Assembly: GCF_000550785.1 (NCBI RefSeq)
Contig: NZ_CP004350.1
Span: 1,096,009-1,160,008 of the forward strand
From: Corynebacterium casei LMG S-19264
GTDB taxonomy: Bacteria > Actinomycetota > Actinomycetes > Mycobacteriales > Mycobacteriaceae
Length of the DNA stretch: 64,000 nt
Reading direction: 5' to 3'
The first letter of the stretch is position 1; every line of letters starts with the position of its first letter. The translations under genes were made by a program, and so were the position numbers. The notes below the pieces were generated by a model. The model ran no database searches. It was not told the DNA's origin and saw only the letters and a list, made by a program, of their open reading frames with translations. Below are positions 35,811-43,108 of this stretch, piece by piece.

Positions 35811-36281
35811 ATGGCGAATAAGAAAACGTGGCTGGATGGGCCTGATATTCCGGGCGAAAACGACTTTGGCGAAGTAGGCCGTTACCCTGGCGAAAACCTG
35901 GGCCTTCCGGCATCTGGTCCTGGTGCATTAGCTTCTGTCAGCCGCCGCGCGGGCGGAGTGCTCATCGACTGGCTCCTGTGCCTTCTCATCGCCAGCGTTC
36001 TTACCCGCTTCACCCACATTCTTGGCAGCACGTCGACTGCGACCTTTATCTTGTGGGTCCTTTTGGGCATTATCAGCGGCATCGTCTTTGCGCGTACCCC
36101 CGGCATGGCTATTTTGGGCATGGGCGTTGCTCGCCTTGACGTTCCAGGTACCACGGTGGGTATCTGGCGCGGTGTCGTTCGCACCCTGCTTACCGCGTGT
36201 CTGTTCCCAGCAGCCATGGTTGACGCAGACGGCCGTGGTATCCACGACCGCGCGACTGGTACCGCGGTCATTCGTTCTTAA
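35811..36281 (+). CDS. RDD family membrane protein
   Basis: The 156-residue protein starts at ATG 35811, seven bases after TAGATT, so it is probably leaderless. A hydrophilic N terminus leads to ASVSRRAGGVLIDWLLC, whose R/D pair is the RDD signature, then membrane segments (about 50-70 and 80-100) and IHDRATGTAVI at the end. RDD proteins are poorly characterised membrane proteins, some of them ion exchangers. It is divergent from glnA, and the 273-base gap holds both promoters and the AmtR box. Confidence 0.82.
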   Translation: MANKKTWLDGPDIPGENDFGEVGRYPGENLGLPASGPGALASVSRRAGGVLIDWLLCLLIASVLTRFTHILGSTSTATFILWVLLGIISGIVFARTPGMAILGMGVARLDVPGTTVGIWRGVVRTLLTACLFPAAMVDADGRGIHDRATGTAVIRS

Positions 36282-36316
36282 GTGGCTCTGAAGTAGACAA
36301 TATTTAGGCGCAACAA

Positions 36317-36402
36317 AAAGCATCCCGCTGCACACACTGTGGCTTGAAACTTCCTTGTGGAAGTTCGGCACAAGGTCTTGAGTGTGTGCAGCGGGATGCT
36401 TT
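36317..36402. terminator. Long perfect hairpin between convergent genes
   Basis: Two perfect 22-base arms (36317-36338 and 36381-36402, starting AAAGCATCCCGCTGCACA) surround a 42-base loop that holds a second perfect hairpin, AACTTCC-TTGT-GGAAGTT. It ends in TTTATC and lies between the RDD and DUF4191 genes, so it can stop transcription from both sides. The stem is much longer than a terminator needs. Confidence 0.8.
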
Positions 36403-36436
36403 ATCTATGCTGCTTATTTAGTTGTGTGGGAGGTTC

Positions 36437-37222
36437 TTACTTGCCCTTGCGTTCCTGAGCGCGGCGCATGCGGCGGTTCATACCAGCCATGTTCTGAGCC
36501 TGGTGAGGAACTGGACCCTTTGGCACACCTGGCATCTGGCCCGGTGCGTTGTCCATAGCCTCAATCTTGCGGGCTACGGCGTACACTTCATTCTTGGAGT
36601 AGTTACGAGGCAGACGCATGATGTGGTTGCGCAGCTTACCCACTGCAACCTCATCCTCGCCGTCACCTACATAAACCTCATAGATGGGGACGCCGCCGGC
36701 GAGCTTATCCACGCGGCGCTTAAGCTGAGTCATGGTTGGCTTCAGACGGTTCTTATTGCCCTCTGCAACAAAGACCACGCCAGGGTTACCAATCACGCGG
36801 TGGACAATGTCCTGCTGGCGGGTCATCGCAATGCCCTGCTCAACCTTCCACGCCACACCCATGGTGTTCTTCAACTGGTTATCCAACGCCCAGCCAGAAA
36901 CACCTGGCTGATCCTCAACGCGCTTGTACATATCGCGCTCAAGACGGCGGGTGAAGATGATCATGGCGATGAGGAAACCAATACCCAAACCAAGAATCAT
37001 CATGAACCATTGGCCGTTGAACAACAGACCAATGAGGAAGAACAGCAAGCCCATGCCCAAGATGGCCAGCAACATCAGCGGGATAAGAGCCTTATCCTGC
37101 TTGCGCTGCATCTGGAACGCTTGCCACATTTGCTTGCGAGTGTTCTTACGCTGTGCGCGCTTTGCTGCGCGCTGTTCCTTCTTTGCAGCCTTTTCTGCTG
37201 CTTTATCTTGACCTTGTGCCAT
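36437..37222 (-). CDS. DUF4191 membrane protein
   Basis: The ATG at 37222, behind TAGGAG, gives 261 residues. A charged N terminus (AAEKAAKKEQRAAKRAQ) precedes two membrane segments (about 50-70 and 75-95: LMLLAILGMGLLFFLIGLLF, FMMILGLGIGFLIAMIIF). A cytoplasmic domain with GWALDNQLKNTMGVAWKVEQ and VVFVAEGNKNRLKPTMTQLK follows. This is DUF4191, a conserved actinobacterial family of unknown function that is regularly found beside lipA, as here. An in-frame start at 37279 would fall inside the lipA terminator and is not used. Confidence 0.85.
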   Translation of the reverse strand: MAQGQDKAAEKAAKKEQRAAKRAQRKNTRKQMWQAFQMQRKQDKALIPLMLLAILGMGLLFFLIGLLFNGQWFMMILGLGIGFLIAMIIFTRRLERDMYKRVEDQPGVSGWALDNQLKNTMGVAWKVEQGIAMTRQQDIVHRVIGNPGVVFVAEGNKNRLKPTMTQLKRRVDKLAGGVPIYEVYVGDGEDEVAVGKLRNHIMRLPRNYSKNEVYAVARKIEAMDNAPGQMPGVPKGPVPHQAQNMAGMNRRMRRAQERKGK

Positions 37223-37253
37223 AGCTCCTACTTTAGGGGTGATTGTTGGAAAA

Positions 37254-37313
37254 CAAAAAAATCTGCGGCGACCGACCACCCATTGTATTTAGGGGCGGTG
37301 GCCACCGCAGACT
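37254..37313 (-). terminator. Terminator of lipA
   Basis: On the minus strand AGTCTGCGG and CCGCAGAT form a stem around a long loop, followed by seven T. It ends 31 bases before the DUF4191 start. Confidence 0.85.
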
Positions 37314-37364
37314 TCGGGTTCAATAATCAGATTGAACCACGAGCTTTCTATCGGCGAAAAGTGC

Positions 37365-38453
37365 TTAGCGGATAGAAGCAGAAACCTTGTCTGCACCAGC
37401 TGGGAACTTGCCCATGCGGGAGGTAACTGGGGTTTCCTGGGATGGGCCGTACTTCTGCAGCAGGGAGGATGCTTCCTGAGCAGTAGCGCCGTCGGAGGTT
37501 TCTTCCAGGTGCTTGAGGTTTTCTGGAAGCTCCCAGCCGCGGGCCTTCATAGCTTGGGTGTAGAGCTTGCCCGCACGGTAAGAAGAACGAACCAGTGGAC
37601 CGGACATAACGGTGAAGCCTAGTTCCTTAGCGAACTTGGAATGCGCAATGAACTCCTCTGGGCGCACCCAGCGCTCAATTGGGTGGAAACGTGGACCAGG
37701 GCGTAGGTACTGAGTAATGGTGATGATGTCAGTGCCAACAGAGCGCATATCGCGCAGAGCCTCCTGTACTTCTTCTTCAGTTTCACCCATGCCCAGAATC
37801 AGGTTGGACTTGGTGATCAGGCCAAAGTCGTGTGCCTGCTGCAGAACATCCAAGGAACGCTCGTAACGGAATGCTGGGCGGATGCGCTTGAAAATACGTG
37901 GAACGGTCTCCAGGTTGTGCGCGAAGACTTCTGGGCGAGCCTCAAAGACTTCCTGCAGCAAGTCAGGCTTGCCTGAGAAGTCAGGGGTGAGGTTCTCGAC
38001 ACCGGTGTGCGGGTTGAGCTCATGGATCTTGCGAACAACCTCAGCGTAAAGCCATGCACCCTCATCTGGAAGGTCATCACGGGTAACGCCGGTGATGGTG
38101 GCGTAGTTCAGGTCCATCTCTTGGATGTTTTCTGCTACGCGGCGTGGCTCATCAGTATCCAGTGCGTCTGGTTTACCGGTTGCGATATCGCAGAAGTCAC
38201 ATCGGCGGGTACAACGGTCACCGCCGATGAGGAAGGTAGCTTCTCGGGACTCCCAACACTCGTGGATATTTGGGCAACCTGCCTCCTGGCAGACGGTGTG
38301 CAGGCCAGCGCCGGCAACACGCTTTTTCATGTCCTCATAGCCAGGGCCGGTGCGGACCTGGTTACGGATCCACCTCGGCTTCTGCTCGATGGGTGACTCC
38401 GCATTCTTCTTCTCAATGCGGAGCATCTTGCGTCCTTCAGGCTTAATAGTCAC
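37365..38453 (-). CDS. lipA: Lipoyl synthase
   Basis: The 362-residue radical-SAM enzyme inserts two sulfur atoms into the octanoyl chain carried by GcvH and E2 proteins. The N-terminal auxiliary cluster motif [12 protein letters not shown] (CX4CX5C) and the radical-SAM motif CTRRCDFC (CX3CX2C) are intact, and [15 protein letters not shown] near the end is typical. The start is the GTG at 38453, since TAGGGT ends seven bases before it (leaderless). An in-frame GTG at 38462 is possible. lipB lies 223 bases upstream on the same strand. Confidence 0.96.
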   Translation of the reverse strand: MTIKPEGRKMLRIEKKNAESPIEQKPRWIRNQVRTGPGYEDMKKRVAGAGLHTVCQEAGCPNIHECWESREATFLIGGDRCTRRCDFCDIATGKPDALDTDEPRRVAENIQEMDLNYATITGVTRDDLPDEGAWLYAEVVRKIHELNPHTGVENLTPDFSGKPDLLQEVFEARPEVFAHNLETVPRIFKRIRPAFRYERSLDVLQQAHDFGLITKSNLILGMGETEEEVQEALRDMRSVGTDIITITQYLRPGPRFHPIERWVRPEEFIAHSKFAKELGFTVMSGPLVRSSYRAGKLYTQAMKARGWELPENLKHLEETSDGATAQEASSLLQKYGPSQETPVTSRMGKFPAGADKVSASIR

Positions 38454-38688
38454 AAATTCCACCCTACGTGTTGTGTGATTTTAAATTCAACAATTATGAT
38501 ACTGACCTTGCACTATTGACCCCGTTGTTGGGTGTGTTTAAGGCCTTAGTCCATTCAATCCCACGCATTGGCGGAATATTCCATCCGAAACTCCACATTC
38601 CCAAATGGGGTCATCACAAAGCACTAGTCGAAAATTCTCCCACCGTTAGCTCTGATTTTGCGCATTTTTAGCCTTGTTTTGCCCGGTT

Positions 38689-39501
38689 CTAGGCCTGTGA
38701 AAGTGAGGACTGGGCACGTGCCTTGCGGGCTTTTTCATTGGCCAGTTTGATGGGATCTGGTGCGGAGCCAAAGGTGTGGTCGGCTACCACCATGCGTCCA
38801 GACAAAGCGTCATCGAGAGCAATAAGCAGTGGCTGCTCAGCATCCTTGGGCGTGACCTCTTGGCCAAGTTCCAATGCCAGGGTAGTGATGTCAGCGTCAT
38901 CGATACCGCAGGCGATGATGTGGTCGTAGTATCCCAACACGTTGTTGCAGTTCAATGCCAGACCGTGCATGGTTACACCACGGGTGATGCGGATGCCCAG
39001 GGCCGCAATCTTGCGGTCGCGCTGTGACGCAGCAGGATCGGCTGCTTGCGTTGTGGAAGGTACCCACACGCCGGAGCGGCCATCGATACGCCCAGCGGTG
39101 GTCATGCCCATCTGTCGCACGGTGTGAATGATGGCCTCTTCCAGACGGCGGACATAATCCACGACATCGACTGGCTCTGCCAACTTAATGATGGGGTAGA
39201 CCACCAGCTGGCCCTCGCCGTGCCAGGTAATACGCCCACCGCGGTCAACGTCAATAACCGGCAGGCCATTGGTTGGCATATCCTCTGGTTGAGTGCGCTT
39301 GCCGGCGGTGTACACGGCTGGATGTTCAACCACCAAGATGGTGTCAGCTACTTCATCGCGCGCACGCTTGGCGGCGATATCGGCTTGATAGTCCCAAGCT
39401 TCCTGGTAATCCATCAGCCCCAAGTTGTGCACCTCAATGGGTTTTTCGGAGGCACGGATGGAACGGTCAGCAGGGAAAAACGGGTTGCGCGGTGCAGTCA
39501 T
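38689..39501 (-). CDS. lipB: Octanoyl-ACP:protein octanoyltransferase
   Basis: The 270-residue enzyme transfers octanoyl groups from acyl-carrier protein to the lipoyl domains of E2 and GcvH, the step before Lip[41 protein letters not shown] (with the Lys and Cys of the active site) and the N-terminal [11 protein letters not shown] match the family. The ATG at 39501 has GGAAGG close by and TACACT eight bases before it, so either kind of initiation is possible. gcvH, one of its targets, is directly upstream on the same strand. Confidence 0.95.
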   Translation of the reverse strand: MTAPRNPFFPADRSIRASEKPIEVHNLGLMDYQEAWDYQADIAAKRARDEVADTILVVEHPAVYTAGKRTQPEDMPTNGLPVIDVDRGGRITWHGEGQLVVYPIIKLAEPVDVVDYVRRLEEAIIHTVRQMGMTTAGRIDGRSGVWVPSTTQAADPAASQRDRKIAALGIRITRGVTMHGLALNCNNVLGYYDHIIACGIDDADITTLALELGQEVTPKDAEQPLLIALDDALSGRMVVADHTFGSAPDPIKLANEKARKARAQSSLSQA

Positions 39502-39567
39502 GCCTTCCAAGTGTAGTACTTGGGGTAGAGCGCACCGCGCGATAATAGTTTATTAAGAAAAGATTTC

Positions 39568-39957
39568 TTAGACGCCGTTTTCTTCAGCGTATTCTTCAGC
39601 GGTCATAACCTCGCCGAGTTCTTCAACCTCAACCTCGAACAGCCAGCCTTCGCCGAATGGATCATTGTTGATGACCTCGTAGTCATCATGGATTGCCTCG
39701 TTAACAGCGGTCACGGTGCCGGTAACAGGGGAGTACAGGTCGGAGACAGACTTGGTGGACTCAACCTCACCACAGGTGTCACCAGCGGTGACGGTGTCGC
39801 CGACTGCTGGATGTTCAGCAAAGACAACCTCGCCGAGGCGGTCTGCTGCAACAGAGGTGATGCCGATACGTACGGTCTTGCCAACGATTGCGTCCTGAGC
39901 GGCGTTGATCCACTCGTGATCCTCGGAGTAAGTAAATTCTGCAGGTAGGTTAGCCAT
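39568..39957 (-). CDS. gcvH: Glycine cleavage system H protein
   Basis: The 129-residue carrier holds lipoate on the Lys in ESTKSVSDLYSP (about residue 65) and shuttles the aminomethyl group from GcvP to GcvT. EFTYSEDHEWI and GIT..AADRLGEVVF are typical. The ATG at 39957 follows AAAGGA; an upstream in-frame start at 39987 is not needed. gcvH is separated from gcvPT by a flavoprotein and a small monooxygenase gene, so it is probably transcribed separately. Confidence 0.96.
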   Translation of the reverse strand: MANLPAEFTYSEDHEWINAAQDAIVGKTVRIGITSVAADRLGEVVFAEHPAVGDTVTAGDTCGEVESTKSVSDLYSPVTGTVTAVNEAIHDDYEVINNDPFGEGWLFEVEVEELGEVMTAEEYAEENGV

Positions 39958-40135
39958 AGGAACTATCCTTTCATCGACGTGCCCCATCCGCCCGATACGC
40001 AGCAGATAGATGCAAGGGTTGAAGTTTCGCTTTTACTTTAGCCTAGTGAAGCACCAAACAGTGGACTATTGGGTAGCAATATTGCCTAGATGGGGGTGTA
40101 GCCAGGCATTTCTTACCCTATGCGCCAGTCAAACC

Positions 40136-40168
40136 AGACCGTAACCGGACCGTAAATGGACCGAAACC
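40136..40168. repeat. Three 11-base direct repeats
   Basis: AGACCGTAACC, GGACCGTAAAT and GGACCGAAACC follow each other without a gap. One copy per helical turn suggests tandem protein binding. They lie just after the flavoprotein stop and about 180 bases upstream of gcvH. Confidence 0.55.
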
Positions 40169-40171
40169 GGG

Positions 40172-41326
40172 CTAAACCTTGGATGCTTTCATGCTGCGAA
40201 CAATGCTCAATACGGCATCGCGGCCAGCACGGTTCGCGCCGACAGTGGATTGGGACGGTCCGTAGCCGATGAGGTGCAGATTGGGCTTGCCGATAACGCC
40301 GGTGCCCTTAATATTGATTCCGCCCTTCTCGTTGTACAGATCCAGCGGGTCAAGGTGTGCGAGGCTGGGGCGAAAGCCAATGGCCCAAATGATGGTGTCT
40401 AGTTCGACCTTGGTGCCGTCTTCTTCCACGACGCCGTGTTCGAAGAGTTCTTTGAAAATGGGGCGGCGTTTCAAAGCGCCGTTGTTGTACGCCTTCTCCG
40501 TGTCTTGGTTATACAGCAGGCCGGTATAAGACACGATGGAGCGCGGTGCGTTGCCGGCTTCGGTATGCGCGGTGACTTTCTCTATTGTTTCACGTCCGCC
40601 TTCTTCTGAGGTGAACTTGGTGCGAAACCACGGCTTGGTGCGGGTGTACCAGTAGGTTTTCTCCGCGACATCAGAGACTTCCGCTAGTTGCTGAATCGCG
40701 GAGATGCCACCGCCAACAACCGCGACGCGCTCGCCTGCGAAGCCGTCCATGCGGACATAGTCTTTGGAGTGAAGCTGCCGGCCCTGGAATTTTTCAATGC
40801 CCGGGTAGTCGGGCGAGTTGGGGTTGTTCCACGTGCCGGTTGCATTGATAACGGCATCAACATGCCAGGTGGTGCCGGCGTAATCACACAGGACTTCATC
40901 AGCGACTTCGATGATGTAGCCGCCGTTGTTATCGCCATTGCTTGCCGATGCCTCGCTAACGCGCGCAATGTTAACCGGGCGCACGATGGGTAGGTTCATC
41001 TTCGCTTCGTATTCAGTGAAGTAATCGGGCACTGCGTCGCGTGCAGGGGTGGTCTTGTTAACTTCGGTTTGTTCCATGCCGGGTAAATCAAAAATGCCGT
41101 TGACGGTCGCCATGGTTAATGATTCTTGGCGGTGACGCCACGCCCCGCCGGCTGAGTCTTCTGCGTCAAAGACGATGAAAGCCCCCGGCGCATTGGTCGC
41201 ACCGGAGTCATTGGAGGAGGCTGAAGCATCGAGCGCACTGACGAAGCCGCGCCGAGCCAGATGATAAGCGGCGGAAAGACCGGCCTGACCGGCGCCGATA
41301 ACCGCGACAGTTGCGTTGAGATTCAT
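40172..41326 (-). CDS. FAD-dependent oxidoreductase of the flavin monooxygenase type
   Basis: The 384-residue flavoprotein has an FAD fingerprint at the N terminus (VIGAGQAGLSAAYHLARRG), a second nucleotide motif near 200 (VAVVGGGISAIQQLAE), and VINATGTWNNPN and TIIWAIGFRPSL, all usual in bacterial flavin-containing monooxygenases and related FAD/NAD(P) enzymes. The substrate is unknown. The ATG at 41326 lies seven bases after TAGGCT, so it is probably leaderless. It and the small monooxygenase gene next to it interrupt the glycine cleavage genes. Confidence 0.82.
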   Translation of the reverse strand: MNLNATVAVIGAGQAGLSAAYHLARRGFVSALDASASSNDSGATNAPGAFIVFDAEDSAGGAWRHRQESLTMATVNGIFDLPGMEQTEVNKTTPARDAVPDYFTEYEAKMNLPIVRPVNIARVSEASASNGDNNGGYIIEVADEVLCDYAGTTWHVDAVINATGTWNNPNSPDYPGIEKFQGRQLHSKDYVRMDGFAGERVAVVGGGISAIQQLAEVSDVAEKTYWYTRTKPWFRTKFTSEEGGRETIEKVTAHTEAGNAPRSIVSYTGLLYNQDTEKAYNNGALKRRPIFKELFEHGVVEEDGTKVELDTIIWAIGFRPSLAHLDPLDLYNEKGGINIKGTGVIGKPNLHLIGYGPSQSTVGANRAGRDAVLSIVRSMKASKV

Positions 41327-41417
41327 AAATTCCAGCCTATCCGACATTTAGGTGACGTGTCATCTAAATGCGGTGTGGGTGACTGGGATGAATGCGGCAG
41401 GGTTTACTGTGCTGGGT

Positions 41418-41738
41418 TTACTGCACCGGTGGCGCTGGCTCAACCTCATCGAGGTTGACTACTTCGAACTCCAGGAGGGAGGAACCGGTGGCGACTGGCT
41501 TGCGTCCGGTTGCCTCATGGGAGGAAACGCGGTTGGAGCGCCACTGCTCGAAGTCTTCTTCGGTTTCCCACTCGGTGACTACAAAGTAGCGGTCCTCGCC
41601 CTTGGTTGGGCGGAGAAGCTGGAAGCCCTTGAATCCAGGAGCGTTGTCGACGGAGTGCTTGCGTGCCGCGAAGCGGGACTCCAGCTCTGTACCCTGACCT
41701 TCAGGGACTTCAATGGCGTTGATCTTGATAACAGACAT
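41418..41738 (-). CDS. Antibiotic-biosynthesis-monooxygenase fold protein (HmoA/MhuD-like)
   Basis: The 106-residue protein starts at ATG 41738, behind AAGGAG. Its sequence (VIKINAIEVPEGQGTELESRF, NAPGFKGFQLLRP, YFVVTEWETEEDFEQW) fits the ABM ferredoxin-like fold. Close relatives in Gram-positives, such as MhuD and IsdG, degrade heme; others are quinone monooxygenases. The NxxGF and W residues used in heme degraders are present (Asn-Ala-Pro-Gly-Phe, Trp-Glu). The function here is inferred, not shown. Confidence 0.78.
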   Translation of the reverse strand: MSVIKINAIEVPEGQGTELESRFAARKHSVDNAPGFKGFQLLRPTKGEDRYFVVTEWETEEDFEQWRSNRVSSHEATGRKPVATGSSLLEFEVVNLDEVEPAPPVQ

Positions 41739-41854
41739 GAACACACTCCTTAGTGCGAATACCTTCAAATATCTTCCAGTGGGAAACCCAAACTTAAGCT
41801 TCACTAACATCCTACCGAGAGTAGAGAGGAATATACACGGATAAAGGTGTGAAA

Positions 41855-41901
41855 ATGGCCGCACTCCGCAGCTCAATGAAGAGCCTGCAAAGTGCGGCCA
41901 T
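41855..41901 (-). terminator. Hairpin downstream of gcvT
   Basis: ATGGCCGCACT (41855-41865) and AGTGCGGCCAT (41891-41901) are perfect 11-base arms. On the minus strand TTTTC follows. With the next hairpin it separates gcvPT from the downstream genes. Confidence 0.7.
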
Positions 41902-41971
41902 ATGGTTCACTCGGAGAGTAATTCTCTACTCCGTGACTAATCCCGGTGATCCTTCAATCGACTTCTACTTC

Positions 41972-42009
41972 GTGAATAATCCACGAGCTAAAGCGAGTGG
42001 ATTATTCAC
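41972..42009 (-). terminator. Hairpin overlapping the gcvT stop
   Basis: GTGAATAATCCAC (41972-41984) and GTGGATTATTCAC (41997-42009) are perfect 13-base arms. The right arm contains the gcvT stop codon. There is no T run directly after it, so the hairpin may protect the mRNA end. Confidence 0.6.
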
Positions 42010-43105
42010 CGCGCTTGTAGAACGGAGTCTTGGTCACGGTGAAGGGGTATCGCTTGCCGCGGATGTCCACCTCGACGGCAGCGCCTTCTTCCAAGTTGGC
42101 CTCAGTTTTGATGAGAGCCAAAGCAATTGGGTGGCCCAGGGTAGGGGATGGCTGACCGGAGGTCACGGTGCCAACGAGGTTGTCACCAACGTAGACCTCA
42201 GCGCCGGTGCGCGCTGCACGACGCTCGGAGGAGGTCAAAGCGGTGATGACCTTCTGAGGACCTTCTTCGAAGCGCTGGCGAAGAACTTCACCGCCGACGA
42301 AGTCAGCGGTTTTCTTCTTAAATGCCATGCCCATTCCAGCTTCGACTGGGGTGATCTCGCGGGAGAGCTCGTTGCCGTAGAGTGGCATGCCAGCTTCCAG
42401 ACGGAGTGAATCGCGTGATGCGAGGCCACATGGAGTAACGCCTTCAACCGCGGCAAAGGTCTCCCACAGGGCCGTAGCGTCAGCGTTGTAGATCATCAGC
42501 TCGAAGCCGTCTTCACCGGTGTAGCCGGTGCGGGCAACGATGGTGTCAATACCCGCGACCTTAGCCTGGGTAGCGGCGTAGTAGGAGAGGTTTTCTACTT
42601 TTTCCTTGGACTCTTCAGCGACTTGTTCCACCAGAATCTTGGCAGAATCAGGGCCCTGTAGAGCAATCATCGCAACATCGAGGGACTCGTTGTTGAGCTC
42701 AACATCGAAGCCGTCGGTGCGGGCGTTGAATGCTTCCCACACGGCGTCGGTGTTACCAGCGTTGGGAACAACCAAGAACTTGGTGTCGGAGAATCGGTAA
42801 GAAATCAGGTCATCGATGATGCCGCCGTCTTCAGCGACGATCATGGAGTACTTGGCCTTGCCGACTTTGACAATATCCATGTTGGAAATCAGGGCATAGG
42901 ACAAGAATGCAGCGGCATCTGGGCCATTGACCCAAATCTCGCCCATGTGGGAGAGATCAAACATGCCGGCCGCGTTGCGTACAGCGTGGTGCTCGTCGAG
43001 CTCCTTGCCGTACTTCAGTGGCATGTTCCAAGGGCCGAATGCGGTAAAACTTGCGCCGAGCTTCTCGTGCTCAGCGTGCAGTGGGGATTGACGAAGTTCA
43101 GACAT
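42002..43105 (-). CDS. gcvT: Glycine cleavage system T protein (aminomethyltransferase)
   Basis: The 367-residue enzyme moves the methylene from the lipoyl arm of GcvH to tetrahydrofolate, releasing ammonia. GMFDLSHMGEI at the N terminus, ARTGYTGEDGFELM near residue 190, LRLEAGMPLYGNEL near 240 and TSGQPSPTLGHPIALALI near 330 match the family. It starts three bases after the gcvP stop, so the two are translationally linked. Two hairpins close the unit downstream. Confidence 0.96.
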   Translation of the reverse strand: MSELRQSPLHAEHEKLGASFTAFGPWNMPLKYGKELDEHHAVRNAAGMFDLSHMGEIWVNGPDAAAFLSYALISNMDIVKVGKAKYSMIVAEDGGIIDDLISYRFSDTKFLVVPNAGNTDAVWEAFNARTDGFDVELNNESLDVAMIALQGPDSAKILVEQVAEESKEKVENLSYYAATQAKVAGIDTIVARTGYTGEDGFELMIYNADATALWETFAAVEGVTPCGLASRDSLRLEAGMPLYGNELSREITPVEAGMGMAFKKKTADFVGGEVLRQRFEEGPQKVITALTSSERRAARTGAEVYVGDNLVGTVTSGQPSPTLGHPIALALIKTEANLEEGAAVEVDIRGKRYPFTVTKTPFYKRGE

Positions 43106-43108
43106 GAC

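Noticed and set aside
38468..38671. 67-codon open frame between lipB and lipA
   Set aside because: No ribosome site, no family, and it opposes the surrounding minus-strand unit. The gap also holds an isolated GGAATATTCC palindrome of no clear meaning.
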